This document shows, in pieces, positions 22,835-34,600 of a DNA stretch of 64,000 nucleotides. Source of the stretch: Strongylocentrotus purpuratus (taxonomy: Eukaryota > Echinodermata > Echinoidea > Camarodonta > Strongylocentrotidae). Position numbers and translations under genes: made by a program. Numbering within the stretch: position 1 is the first letter of the stretch; each line of letters starts with the position of its first letter. The DNA lies in NCBI RefSeq assembly GCF_000002235.5, contig NW_022145599.1:844697-908696 (forward strand), in the 5' to 3' direction. The notes below the pieces were generated by a model, which had not been told where the DNA came from, made no database searches, and saw nothing but the letters and a program-made list of their open reading frames with translations.

Positions 22835-23630
22835 GTTTTCATTACTTGCAGGCTATAGCATCTCTGATCGGGTAATTGATCACCCTTATCGTAATTTTGA
22901 TCGACTTCTTTATAATAACATCCAATGGGTCTGTATATAAAATCAGGGGCGGCGCCACAGGGGGGGGGGCAGCCACCCCCTATCATTTTGAAAAAAAGGG
23001 AAGAGGAAGGGAAGAAAAAAGAGAAAAAGGAGAAGGAAAAGGAAAGGAAAAGAAGGAGAAGAAACGAAAAGTAGAAGAAAAGAAAAGGAGGGGACGAGAA
23101 GGCGGAAGGCCAGAAAAAGAGAACCATATAACATATAAATTATGACGAAAGGGAGGGCGGGGGATTGAGAGGAGAAAAAAATAAAGATAGAGAAAATAAA
23201 GAAAAAGAGAGAAAAAGCAAGCTCAATCAGGTGATCATATTTAGACGCGTCATTAAAACATTCACATTACCGGAAGTTCAAACATGGCTTACGAAGAAAA
23301 ACCTTTCACCATCCAACTGAAGAAAAAATAAATAAAATTAATCCCTTTTATCCCCTAAACCTTGTGGCTGATTATTCAATGGAAACGACAAATTCATCTA
23401 TAACAACCTTTCTGAAAAATATGGTGACACCCCCCCCCCCCTGTTCTTGTTAGTTGAACTTAAGAATATTAATTTAGCAAAAAGTGTGCACCAAATCAAG
23501 CCATTTATTCATCAATTAAAAAAAAATCTTCAACTTCTGAGGGGGGCAAATCCCCCTTCAGATAATACGCACCAAAGCGAGCCATTTATACATCAATTAA
23601 AAAAAAAAAAATCTTCAACTCCCCCCTCAG

Positions 23631-23673
<43 letters not shown>

Positions 23674-23735
23674 TGTGGCGCGCCCATTCGCCCCTGAATA
23701 AAATATATGTTGTAAGCTCCCTCCCTCATTAGTCT
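22835..23735. other. Intergenic purine-rich DNA and C runs before copy B
   Basis: A hAT-like end CAGGGGCGGCGCCACAGG near 22945, a GGAAAAGGAGAA-type purine stretch (22990-23220), two copies of CATCAATTAAAAAAAA with CACCAAAGCGAGCC/CACCAAATCAAGCC (23490, 23568), and a 42-base C run. No gene. Confidence 0.5.
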
Positions 23736-24694
23736 CCCTTCCTTTGGCCCCATTCAGGTGTCTTTTTGTATCACTCGCACAAAAACACTATATCCATCTC
23801 CTTGCTAGCTCGATCTTTATCCATTTCATTTTTTGTAAATTTATGCTCCTCCTCTTCAGTCCTTTTCTCTCTCTTCATCATGCTCTCGTTCCTTTCATTT
23901 CTAATATTCCACAATTTATCTCGCCCCATAACCTGCGTTTTATGATGTCCGTATATATCGTACCGTTCCTCCCCCCCCCCCCCCAAAAAAAAAAACACCC
24001 CTCCCTCTCTCTATCAAACACACAGGCTCAAACACTATAATAAGAAAGTTTTTAATCTTTCAAAATTATGAAAATCGTGTAATCTTTGAGACATAATGGC
24101 AATGCAGTCGGACATTGTGATGTCATCATCCCCTCATAATTCACCACTGATCTAAATGAAAAAAGGCCCTCAACCTCAATTTTTCTGAATGTTAATGGAA
24201 TATAGTAGACCTATCTCATATGGGGTGCTTGAAAGAACATGTTATCCGTGATATATGCTCGAGATAGGGATGAAGAAAATATATCTTTTGATAAAAATGG
24301 AACTAAATGACATTTCTTGCATTCAACAAAGGTTCAAATGTGAGAGGGTGTCATCATATTTAGAGATCGCGTTGCCAATTTGACACACAGAAGTATTTCG
24401 TGAAATATGTCATGCCTTTGTATTCAGTTCCAGATTTTCCATCGTCTTCAGGATCACTGGATTATACATAGTCTTATTAGATGGGTTTCTTATTTGACAT
24501 TTCCAAAACGCTATTAACTGGAGTACATAAACATTTATTGCACATATGGTTTCAGACAGCCCGATATTTTTGTTCAATTCAAAATTAAATTGGGAAATTA
24601 AAGAAGATAACTGTACATACAATTGAGATCGTGTACTGATACTTTACAGCAAGAACAAGATTGGGGTGGATTCTGGGCACTGTTTAAACTTTAA

Positions 24695-25223
24695 AGGTAC
24701 TATGTCCCTTTTGCAGCCAACCTCAAATGCTGTAGAACTTTGCAGGAATTATGAATATGTCATGTATGTCCTATCTGTGAAATTTAAACGTTAGCAGTTT
24801 CCTCATATTCAAATTATGCAAGGAAACCCGTTTACTTGCTAGACTTCACTGTCAGACACTATTGAGTGACTGACTGGCTTTTTTTCTTCTTTGGTAATAA
24901 CTACATGAAAAGAGTTGTAAAGGGTACATGAGCATGTCTACATCAATAACCCACTTCTTGTGATGGCCAAGATTAAACTGATTGAATCTTTGCGCAGCAT
25001 AAAATGTATGACCATTCGGTACAATTGTCTGAAAATCAAGACTATTACTTTTGGGCTCTATAGCCCTAAAGTCGATTTGACAACTAATAGTCGTTATTTT
25101 CCTACTTGAAGACATTTTCAAGCCCCACCTTTTTTAGGGAAGTTCTAAATAAGTATTATCTTTCAAATGCAGTTGGAATTTAACTTTTTCATTTTTTGGG
25201 CCTGCAAATGGGACATAGTCCCT
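24695..25223. mobile_element. TTAA MITE, AGGTACTATGTCCC family
   Basis: Ends AGGTACTATGTCCCTTTTGC and GCAAATGGGACATAGTCCC; TTAA on both sides (24691-24694, 25224-25227). A second copy starts at 63935. Confidence 0.8.
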
Positions 25224-25841
25224 TTAACAAAACCATCACAATAAAAATTTGCCGACAACCAACCGACAGGCGGGTCATTATTTTATAACACAAATTTCAG
25301 TAGAATTGTAAGGTGTTCTTATGACTGATGAATCGGATGTTCAAGGATGAAAAGTTAGTTTAGACAACAGACATACTTTAGAGTACATGGAAACTACTGT
25401 ACCTGCTAAACTTGATTATATCTTTAGAGAATAAATGTAAAGGAGAACAGCTTACATTCCACTATTATGATTTGTTGTTGTTGTTGTTGTTCGAGCTACT
25501 AATGAGGTGTGGTGAGCTTCCTTTTTAATTGTTTCCTTTCATGGGAGGATAAAATGAAAAATTAAAGAAATCCTGTGGTGCATGTCCTGGTCGCACATAT
25601 TTTTTTTTACACAACTGTCGAGTCATTTTCGCAAAAAAATCCTAGAAGTGCTCTGGTGAAAGCTAGAGTCTATAGTCATCAGCGCACTACATGTGCAAGC
25701 ACATCTACACCCAGAGAGGGGAAGATGTTAGAAAAGGGAAAGGAAAGGAAAGAGAAGAGGATAAGTCGAAGGAAGAACATAGAAATACATAACGGAAGAG
25801 CCAAGAGGATGATAGATTCGGGTATAGACTAACTTTAGGAA

Positions 25842-26052
25842 AAACAAAGCACATAAAGGAGAAAAGGATTGAAGGAAAAACAAAGAAATAGATGACAAAG
25901 GAGAAAAGGATAGATAGAAGGAGAAACAAAGAAAAAGTAAAACGAAAGAGAAAAAGGATATAATAAAGGAGAACAAAGGAGAACTGAAGGATAGATTGAA
26001 GGAGAAACATAGTACATAACGAAGGAGAAAAGGATAGATTTAACGAGAAACA
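25842..26052. repeat. Purine-rich minisatellite, GGAGAAAAGGATAGAT units
   Basis: About four units of 45-60 bp built on AAGGAGAAAAGGATAGAT and AAGGAGAAACAAAGAAA. The long reading frames on the minus strand here are low-complexity Ser/Phe/Leu and not genes. Confidence 0.7.
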
Positions 26053-27990
26053 AAAATATAACGAGTATGTACACAAGTCATGTACAGCTCCAGCAATCCA
26101 AAAATACTGCCAAGGGTAATGTCTCTAGTCGTTTGCACAGTATTTTGACTGAACTGGATGCGTAAAAAAAAATATGCGCGTCCGCCTGGTCAAGCTTTGT
26201 ATTTTCATTTCCATGAAAATTGAAAACCCATAGGAATAAATGCACTGTTAACTAATTGTTTACCATATTTCAGACATATAAGATTATAAATTGAATCACC
26301 CTGATCTTGGTCCAAGACCATATTAACCTTCTTACAACCTCAACAACTCCCCAAACTATAATGTACTGGACACGCCTATCTATAGGGAGATTGGCCATGA
26401 ATGTTACTATCAAGGCATTCTTCTCTAAAGAGATTTCTTGAATAACCAGCCCCTTATCAATGTAATTTTTCTCTCCAAGATTAAAAATATGATAAATCAG
26501 TCCTTCAAGATCCTGGGTTTGCAGATTCTCCTTTTCAAAGCAATCTTTACTCAAGGCACATCTTGAAGAACTAATCTTCACACTTTTACACACCCAGATT
26601 ACACATTCTTCTCATCATTTTTCTCTTAGGAATACTCCTTGTCACTTCACATCCTCAGATTATATATCCTTCTATTCACAGCATTCTTGCCCTCCAGAAT
26701 AACCAACTCTTTAATTACAACCTAGGATTAGAGATCTCTCTGATTAGCTCACTCTCTCTGATTAGCTCACTCTTTTTGAATAACCACTCTTGTACATCCT
26801 GGGATTAGAGATCCTACTTCTTTTCAACACATTCTTTTCTCTCCAAGTCTCTATACCTTACTAGGCCGTAACAATGCTAGAATTACACATTCTTATTTTC
26901 AAAGAGTTATTCCCCCTCCATAGCCCCATGGGCACTTTTCATCCTAGATGAGACAACACATGAGATTGTTGTACATTGTTACTTTTTCAAAGCCCTTAAC
27001 ATCTGGTTACCCAAGTGACTAGAAGAACAAACTACTGTTAGTTGTTGAGATATAAGGCATGTTTATGCAAGATCATCGATCATATAAACATGATTGGTAT
27101 AACATTACATTATCCTATTCAATGTAAATCTGGATGTAGATGAGGGTTGAAACTGACATGCAAATTGGTCATTTCATACATGCACACATAGGCTTTTGGA
27201 CAGTTTACATGTATATTATCACAAAGAACTGATTATTTCAAAGTGCTTGAATTAAAGATTTTTTTTTTTAATGATATAAATATTGAGATTTCAGAACACC
27301 TAATGTAGTCATTACCCTTTTAATTCTTAGATTACCTTCTTGAAAGAGAGACACATGACAAGGATTTAGTTCAGGAGAGCTGGTTCTTTAATATACTTGA
27401 CAATGTATATATACAGTCAAATCTGTATAGCGATGACCCAAGGGAAACACAAAAAGTGGTCATTGTAGACAGGTTCCCCGAGTACATGTTTCAATGAGAA
27501 ACCATATTCAAGGGAAACAAAAAATGGGATCTTTGAAGACAGGTAGTCAACTAAAGCAGTATCAGCATGTTTATTTAAACAAAAAAGGGCATTTGTGTGT
27601 AATTTGGGTATTTAATCCAATATGAGTGTGCATCACACTCCAGGCATGAAGACTTGTTAACTGTTCTATTAAACTGCCTTTGAATACCAAAGAGTGTAAC
27701 TTATAGGAGAAAAAAGTGTAGGGTGATTTATTGTATGAACACTTGCACAGGCCTGGAATAACCCCAAATTAGTATCAAATGAGCCTACAAATTCTTTTTA
27801 ATTCATTTACAAATTTGGTACTTACAAAGTTTCAGTCAAGTTTTCAAAACAAGTCACAGGGCATTGTAAGCAATTTCGTTTCTGCTTTTGTATACATGTC
27901 TGGAAAATATCTGAAAATCACATGCCCTTTTCCTTAATCAAACAAAGAAATGATCAGCGCTAAAAATAGTAAGGAAAGGGAATACTCTGT

Positions 27991-28331
27991 ATAGAGTGCT
28001 GAAGTGTGACGTCATCAAAAATAATGTCTGAATGTCGAAAACCAATTGAATATGTTAAGTATTGGCTGAGATATGATCATCTGCATAAAAACATTTCCAA
28101 TAGGAACTCAGTGTTATATTGCTTTGGTTCATAACATTACAAGCCAGAGCAATATAACACTTGAGTTCCTTCCTATAGGACATCTATTTATTGAGATGGT
28201 CATATCTCAGCCAATGCTTAACATATTCAATTAGTATCCGACATTCTGACACAATTTCTGATGCTCTTTTGGAAAATGAAGAAAAAATTGAGAAATTCTA
28301 AAAATACATTTTTATGATGTCACAGCTTCGG
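27991..28331. mobile_element. Fold-back MITE, TA target family, copy 2
   Basis: Same palindrome as at 1624. The paralogous position in copy A (about 15046) reads straight through from ACTCTGTA to GTGTTACTTTC, so this insertion postdates the duplication. Confidence 0.8.
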
Positions 28332-28502
28332 TGTTACTTTCACAACCAAAATCACACCTCACAAATTTTGACAGCATTCAGATATTCATCTCATCAACTA
28401 TGGTACTGTATTTCTTTTACAATTCCTCCAAACAAAGGTCCAAAATTAAAGGCAGAAATGAATTGATTTTTCTTTCTTCAAGATTTGGCTCTTTGATTTC
28501 AC

Positions 28503-28931
28503 CTGCTTCTTCTCCCCTAGTGCCTGAAATTGGTGGCGCACAGCTTATCTGCTCAAGTGCCGTTCTGCACAGCTAACACGACAGCAAGCCCATTTTCTGC
28601 AATTTTGCTCTTGAATTTCTTCGCCAACACCACCAACTTCTTTCTCCTCCCCAGTGCCGTAAACAAAGCTCTGCACATGGCCGGTTACACAGCTTTCTTT
28701 CTACTGGTATACACAGCTAGCTGCACAGGGCCTGCTGCTACACAGCTACACTGATGTGCACCATACACGCACTGGAAACAGGCAGGCAGGCAGGCCATCA
28801 GACTGGACTGCACAAACTGACTACAGCAAACAGCTTTGCCTCTGACTGACTGCATCACCTTTAACTGCACATTCTAACACCCCCTTTTTACTGCACCAAC
28901 CACCGCTATACTTTCAGGCAATAACTGGTGG
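28503..28931 (-). ncRNA. Candidate conserved 3'-UTR cassette (NMD-switch) exon of SRSF2-B
   Basis: Gap-free counterpart of 15243-15671 with the same branch point, acceptor, donor and all eight TGCAG motifs. It lies about 2.4 kb beyond the stop codon because two MITEs (30632-30788, 30814-31128) entered the intervening DNA in this copy. Confidence 0.55.
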
Positions 28932-30333
28932 CTATGTAAGAAGAAAACGATAAAAGGAATCAAGTGTTAGCATAAAAAAGAAGACTGGTATTTATTTTTT
29001 CCTATAACACCATAAAGGATAATACAACAATCAAAGGGGATTACCTGTTCACATTACAAATTTATCATGTCTTCCAACATTCATGTGTATCTGATTAATA
29101 AATAACTTTAAAAAGTTTCCTTTGGGGAGGGGGGCTATTGTATCGCAACAATATTTAGTCTGTATAACAGGGCCCAACATAAGCAGGGGTAATGGGGTAT
29201 ACATTAGTACCGGTAAACATTTTGAACCAGGAGTGAGGAGTAGACCCCACAAATATTATAAGTATTAAGTGGCCAAATGTGATAAGACCCACAATAGATT
29301 GTTCAAGACCCCCTCCCCCAAATGAAAACAACAAATTAAGTGTGGAATCCGCAGGGCCTATGTTTACCGGTAGGTTTTATTCTATATTATATAACATACT
29401 GTACTTAAACATGGCTGGATAATACATCCACCAAGATTTAATAGAAATATGGTGAATCCAAATACTCATAATGTACATTATTTTACATAAATAATTGCCA
29501 TCAGGGATTCCAAGTCCAAGTTATACAACAGAGAAATTTGAATCTATTCAGAATAACAAAACTGTTGGGAAAAAACCTCCTGCTTGAACAAATTAACGAA
29601 TTAGAGAGAAATCAATTAATGTACAGTTATATCTGCTGTAATGTGAAAAGACACAGATTTTTGATATATTTACATGGTAGCAGCAGGTTTCCTTATAAAT
29701 GCAATAATGCATGCACTTTCAACAATACTCTAGTACAAAAAATCAAAGTCTCCTTCTGGAATTCTCATGAGCTATTTTGGTTTGCAAAACTTGTAAGTTG
29801 TTGTGTTTTTTGTACATTTAAATACCATGAGGCACTGTAATTACTCTTGTTCATGATCAGTGTGATATTAATTGGGCATGTACATTTAAATGAGAACTCT
29901 GAAACTTTTCACGCAAGATCCAAACATGCACTTCATATATAACACTGTTCTGAACTAGTAAAGATTAAAATGTTTATAAAAAGATAAACATGCATTGTTA
30001 CACTCAGTCACTTATTCCATCTGTGGACGAAAACCTTTTGAAAACGCACTGTAAATGCCGTTATACTTTGACAAGAGAAACAGAAAACAGACATAACAAA
30101 ATGTAGCATGCAATATAAAGAGTAACAAGGGATGCACGATAAATGTAAGAGATATAAAGAAATAGGCTTTTCCTAAAAATAGAAATTTCCAACCTTACCC
30201 CTTAATAAAAAATCTGATGCCCGAGGAATTAAAAAAAAAAATCTTTTAAGCACAAAGAATAATGCTTACTAGAAATGGACCTTGAAAATCTTCAACATCA
30301 GCTTTGTTTCACACTTGTAGAGTGTAGAAACAT

Positions 30334-30374
30334 GTACACTACCGCTCAAAGGTTTTGGCACATTGGAAGTGTAA
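30334..30374. repeat. Possible Tc1-type end remnant
   Basis: A 35-40 bp piece containing CACTACCGCTCAAAGGTTTT, resembling Tc1-family termini, present in copy B but not at the same point in copy A (near 16775). Confidence 0.35.
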
Positions 30375-30631
30375 ACCCAATATCAGGATTTGCAAATCAG
30401 AAGCAGATGCTACTTCCTCCACAGAATATATATTTGCTGTTCTTTGCCCTTTATAACAGGCCAGTTGATATCAAATCTAGCAGAGCTCAAATAGAGTAGA
30501 TTGCATTTTTATTTGCATCTGATATTGCCACTTTGAGTTTGAAACAGACGTGAATGGAGAAACTGAAAAAGCAAAGTTAATGTATTGAAAAGAGGAATTC
30601 ATAGCGAATGAAGATTAGGTGCAGTATTTAA

Positions 30632-30788
30632 AGGCCATCTGTACTAGTTTATAGGAGGGATTAGACCACCCTGCAAGGTCACTGGACAGGTGGTTATCTC
30701 ATCAACTTGGCTCCCAATGGTCACCGATTAGGCATTGTTTTCTATATACATGTAGAGGGAGCAAAAAGCTACAAGTAGTACAGTGGGG
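30632..30788. mobile_element. TTAA MITE, AGGCC family, in SRSF2-B 3' flank
   Basis: Flanked by TTAA (30628-30631, 30789-30792); begins AGGCCATCTGTACTAG. Copy A near 17000 lacks it (GTGCAGTATTTATATTAAAA), so it entered after the duplication. Confidence 0.78.
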
Positions 30789-30813
30789 TTAAAAAAAAAA
30801 ACACCTACAGCAA

Positions 30814-31128
30814 TAAGGCCAAATAACATAAATAACGTGTTTCTCTTCGGACTAAAAAAAAGGAGGAGGCAGGGCATTACTATTTACTATATTTAGCTAT
30901 TTTTTTCCAAGATGGCTGCCATGCTGCTAATTATAGCTGGCCAGGCCTATTTATTTACAGATATTGTGCTATGGGAGTATACTGATGCAATCATGTATTC
31001 ATGACGAAACAAATGATTTGTATCACTTTCGAAGCTATTTAAACAAAATGTATATCACAGGCTTTTTTTCTTATCTTATAAAAAAAGGAGGCAGACAGGG
31101 ATGAGAAACACTTTGTTATTTGGCCTTA
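30814..31128. mobile_element. MITE with TAAGGCCAAATAAC inverted ends
   Basis: Left end TAAGGCCAAATAACA and right end TGTTATTTGGCCTTA; about 315 bp. It is absent from the matching site in copy A (GCAATGACAAAAACAAAT near 17034). Confidence 0.72.
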
Positions 31129-31186
31129 CATAAACAAATATAAAATGACCAACAATGAAAATGATGCAACCTTAACAGGCATTTAC

Positions 31187-31342
31187 CATTTATCTACTGC
31201 ATCTATTCTGGAAGATACTGCAGAAGAATCTTCTAACGGAAACCGAGTCTCCATTTCATGGCAGAGAGTCAAGACAGTCAATCACCCTTATCTTGGTATT
31301 TCAAAAAAGGGATGACGGCTTTCCCTAAGAGCTGCAGTTAGT
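31187..31342 (-). other. SRSF2: SRSF2-B proximal 3' UTR ending at a candidate donor
   Basis: Matches 17102-17259 of copy A and keeps the donor AAATG|GTAAATG at the same relative place. Confidence 0.45.
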
Positions 31343-31628
31343 CTACTCTTCATCAGGCGATCTAGATCTGGAGCGAGAATCATCCCTATCACGTCTGACT
31401 GGCGAATCCCTATCGCGTCTCATTGGTGAATCCCTATCACGTCTCGCTGGTGAATCCCTATCACGTCTCGCTGGCGGTGAACCAGATTTGGAGTGGCGTG
31501 GAGATCTGGATCTGCTGTGTGACCTGCTTCGAGCCCTGCGAGGTGAAGGACTCCTAGACTTTGATCGGCTGCGGGAATGAGAGCGGGAATACGAGCGTCT
31601 GCGTCTGCGTGGGGATCGGGAACGGGAC
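31343..31628 (-). CDS. SRSF2: SRSF2-B exon 3 (RS domain, stop)
   Basis: Acceptor TTCATTATAG|GTCCCG; TAG at 31343-31345. One 24-nt RRDRDSP-type repeat more than copy A. Confidence 0.94.
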
Positions 31629-34600
31629 CTATAATGAAGAGGAAAAAGAAGGTTAATATGAATTCACTACCTCAAACTTACAAGTAAAAGATTTACACTT
31701 CATTTCACGTGTCAAATATCACCTACTGGTACATGTACCTGTAGGGCCAGTTTTTGAAACCATCTCACTGTCTCACATGTATTTGTGTACAAGTCCATGG
31801 ACATCTTCAAGTTGGAAAAGGGCATTAACATTTTAGTATGATGCACTTCACTGGGATGTTTATTCACCATGAACTTGGACATACATGGACATGTAAAATG
31901 ATTTTGAGAAAGTGACCCGTAGGCACGTGAGAATTCAACAGAAATTGTGAATTCCATTTACACCTTTTCTTGCTGTTTGCCTATTAATGTGAAATACATT
32001 ATTTTGCAACAAAAAACAATGATGCAATAAACCATGGTAATCCAAGTCTGATAGCAAAAGTAAAAAGCTTGTATACATGTACATGCATGTAGCTGCTAAA
32101 TCAACTAACACACTGCAATATAAATGAAGCATTTTCGATCAGGAAGGAAGTCAGATCGATCATAATAAGCTTTTTGTGTATGTAGCCCTTTCTTATGATA
32201 ACACATTACCTGTATCTTCCACGGGACCTTGATCTTGACCTGCAATATGAATAATAGGAGGAACAGTTAGCAGAGCTAATAATTAATGGAAGGCACCGTC
32301 TCAAACACCACACTTTGACGCATCAAAAGAGCCTGAAAATGAAATTAATATGCAAGAAAATACATATGCACAAAGTATGAATATATATATTTATTATTTT
32401 TGGCTTTACCAGATCTATACAAAACCCACAATTTTCCAGATAAAATGATTATGAAGAAAAACTGTGATAACGCCATTATGAACGTGTAGCTCGCACACAG
32501 TTTTTCCTTCATAATCATTTTGCCTTCGGCGTAGACTAGAAGGGATGAGATTTAGATGACGTCATGCGCAGCGAGAATTAAAATACGTCTTGCAAGATTT
32601 TCAACATGGATTTCGATTTTGACCCATAATTTCCTAAAAAGGGACCATTACACGGATTATTTCAGTCACATGTTGGTAAGTGGAACCGATTTATTTTGGC
32701 GTAGGCCTAATTTTGAATAATCAATGCATTGGATACGCACGAGGTAAAATGACATTTTGGGGGATTTTCGGGACATAAAAATATGGCCATAAATGGCTGT
32801 GGCTTAGCAAGGGAATGCGTTTAAACGGTTTCCGTCTCTAAAAAGAGAGCCGACCCTACCCCAATAAGAGGTTAACGAACGAAAGAGACAGAAAATCCGG
32901 TCTAGGGCTAGGCCTGGTCTAGACCGAATTTTTCTGTCTCTTTCGTTAGTTAGCCTCTGATTTGGGTAAGGTCGGCTCTCTCTTTAGAGACAGAACAGCC
33001 CTATACGCTGTAGTGGACGCGCGTTTGTGTAAAGAAACGTTACACAAAACTTGGCCAAGCTTAATCCCTAATTTTGATATTTTACCGGATGCATATCCGA
33101 TGTATTTAATTTATACTGCTAAATTAGGTAGGCCTACATGCTCAACTACTTCGGCTCCACTTACCAACTTGACTACTTGAATCCGTTTAATGGTCCCTTT
33201 TCAGGAAATTATGGGTCAAGATCGACATCCATGAAGAAAATCTTGCAGCCGTTGTTGTTGTTGTTTTAATTTTTAGGCGTTTTTCATTCAGAAGTGAATA
33301 TTTACGCCTCTTCTCTCAGGATTTTTATTCCTTTAAAATTAGATTTACTTTTTTTGATATATAGACTCTAGATGTGGATAAATTGGATTTTTAAAAGCTA
33401 AACTTTTATTTAATGATGAAGAATTCAGTGGCTGGCGAGCAAAAGGCTTATCGGCTATATAGGACGCCCAAGGACCAACTCGGACACGGTTCTCATCTCT
33501 TCTCATCTCGTGTGTGTGTGTACATGTATGTGTGTGTAATTGGGTTTTTACAGACGTGTATCAATCAGATATGATTATTTACGTCTGGGGACCGACCTTT
33601 AACGTCACCATCCAAAAGACGTGACTCAGTTTCGAACCTGCGCTCTCGGCTGAATTAGTTTGTAACTTCCACTGTTAGCTGGATTACAGGCGCACGCCAC
33701 AACGCCTAGTTCTCTCTCGTCTCATCTCTTCTAGTCTACGCGCAAGGCAAAATGATTATGAAGAAAAAACTTATTACGAACTTGTAGCTTCTAGTCAACG
33801 CGCAAGGCAAAATGATTATCGGTAGGCATCATCTAGAGTAAAGTAGCCCGTTTTCGGCCACTTAAGACAAAATCCTATTTTTAGGACTCTTTACTTCCTA
33901 TTTATTATCATTTCTTGTTCAAATCATGAAGCAAATATTATTATTATTTACACAAAAAAAGAATCCCAGAAAAAAATCACGAATTGCCATGACAATATCC
34001 ATTTCAATTTTCACTGTTTTGGAGCCCGTTATCGGCCGAGCGTTTCAGTTTACGGCCGCATGTACAAAGTCAATAGGAAGCGCTCGCGCGCGCCGTGCGT
34101 TTCCGCGCTTATGTACAGCACAAGCGGGCGGAGCAGGTATCCCACGCCGGAGCTCCCTGGTGCTCGCCTGGCCGAAGACGGGCACAGCGGTGATCGGAAG
34201 TTGGAATCTGAATTAGATAGAGATATCGTGTGTGCGTCGCGGTGTGCGGCTGCATCATAGAGATATATACTTAATAACACTAGAGGGCGTACTCGCTCAA
34301 ATTGCTGTGTGGACCTGGAGCTGTGGCCGCCATTACTAAGGAGGGCAGAAAAACGAACGACCCAACAAGATACTGTGCACAACATACGTGGAAAAAATTG
34401 GAGAAGCCAGGTTCGTGCGTTGCATTTGGATGTTCGAACCGAAGAAAGAAAGGGAACTGCATAATATTTCACAAGTAAGTTCTTCTTAATGTTATGTTGA
34501 TTAATAAGGAGATTTTAGAGCTAAAAATGTAGTTTATGCAGTGACTGTAGTCTGTACCCGGGTTGTCTCATGATGACAAGCCACCGCAGCTCCTGCAGCA

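Noticed and set aside
24852-25121. 89-codon minus-strand frame
   Set aside because: Lies wholly inside the TTAA MITE 24695-25223 and matches no known family.
25705-26076. Long Phe/Ser/Leu-rich minus-strand frames
   Set aside because: They are translations of the GGAGAAAAGGATAGAT minisatellite; several frames are open at once.
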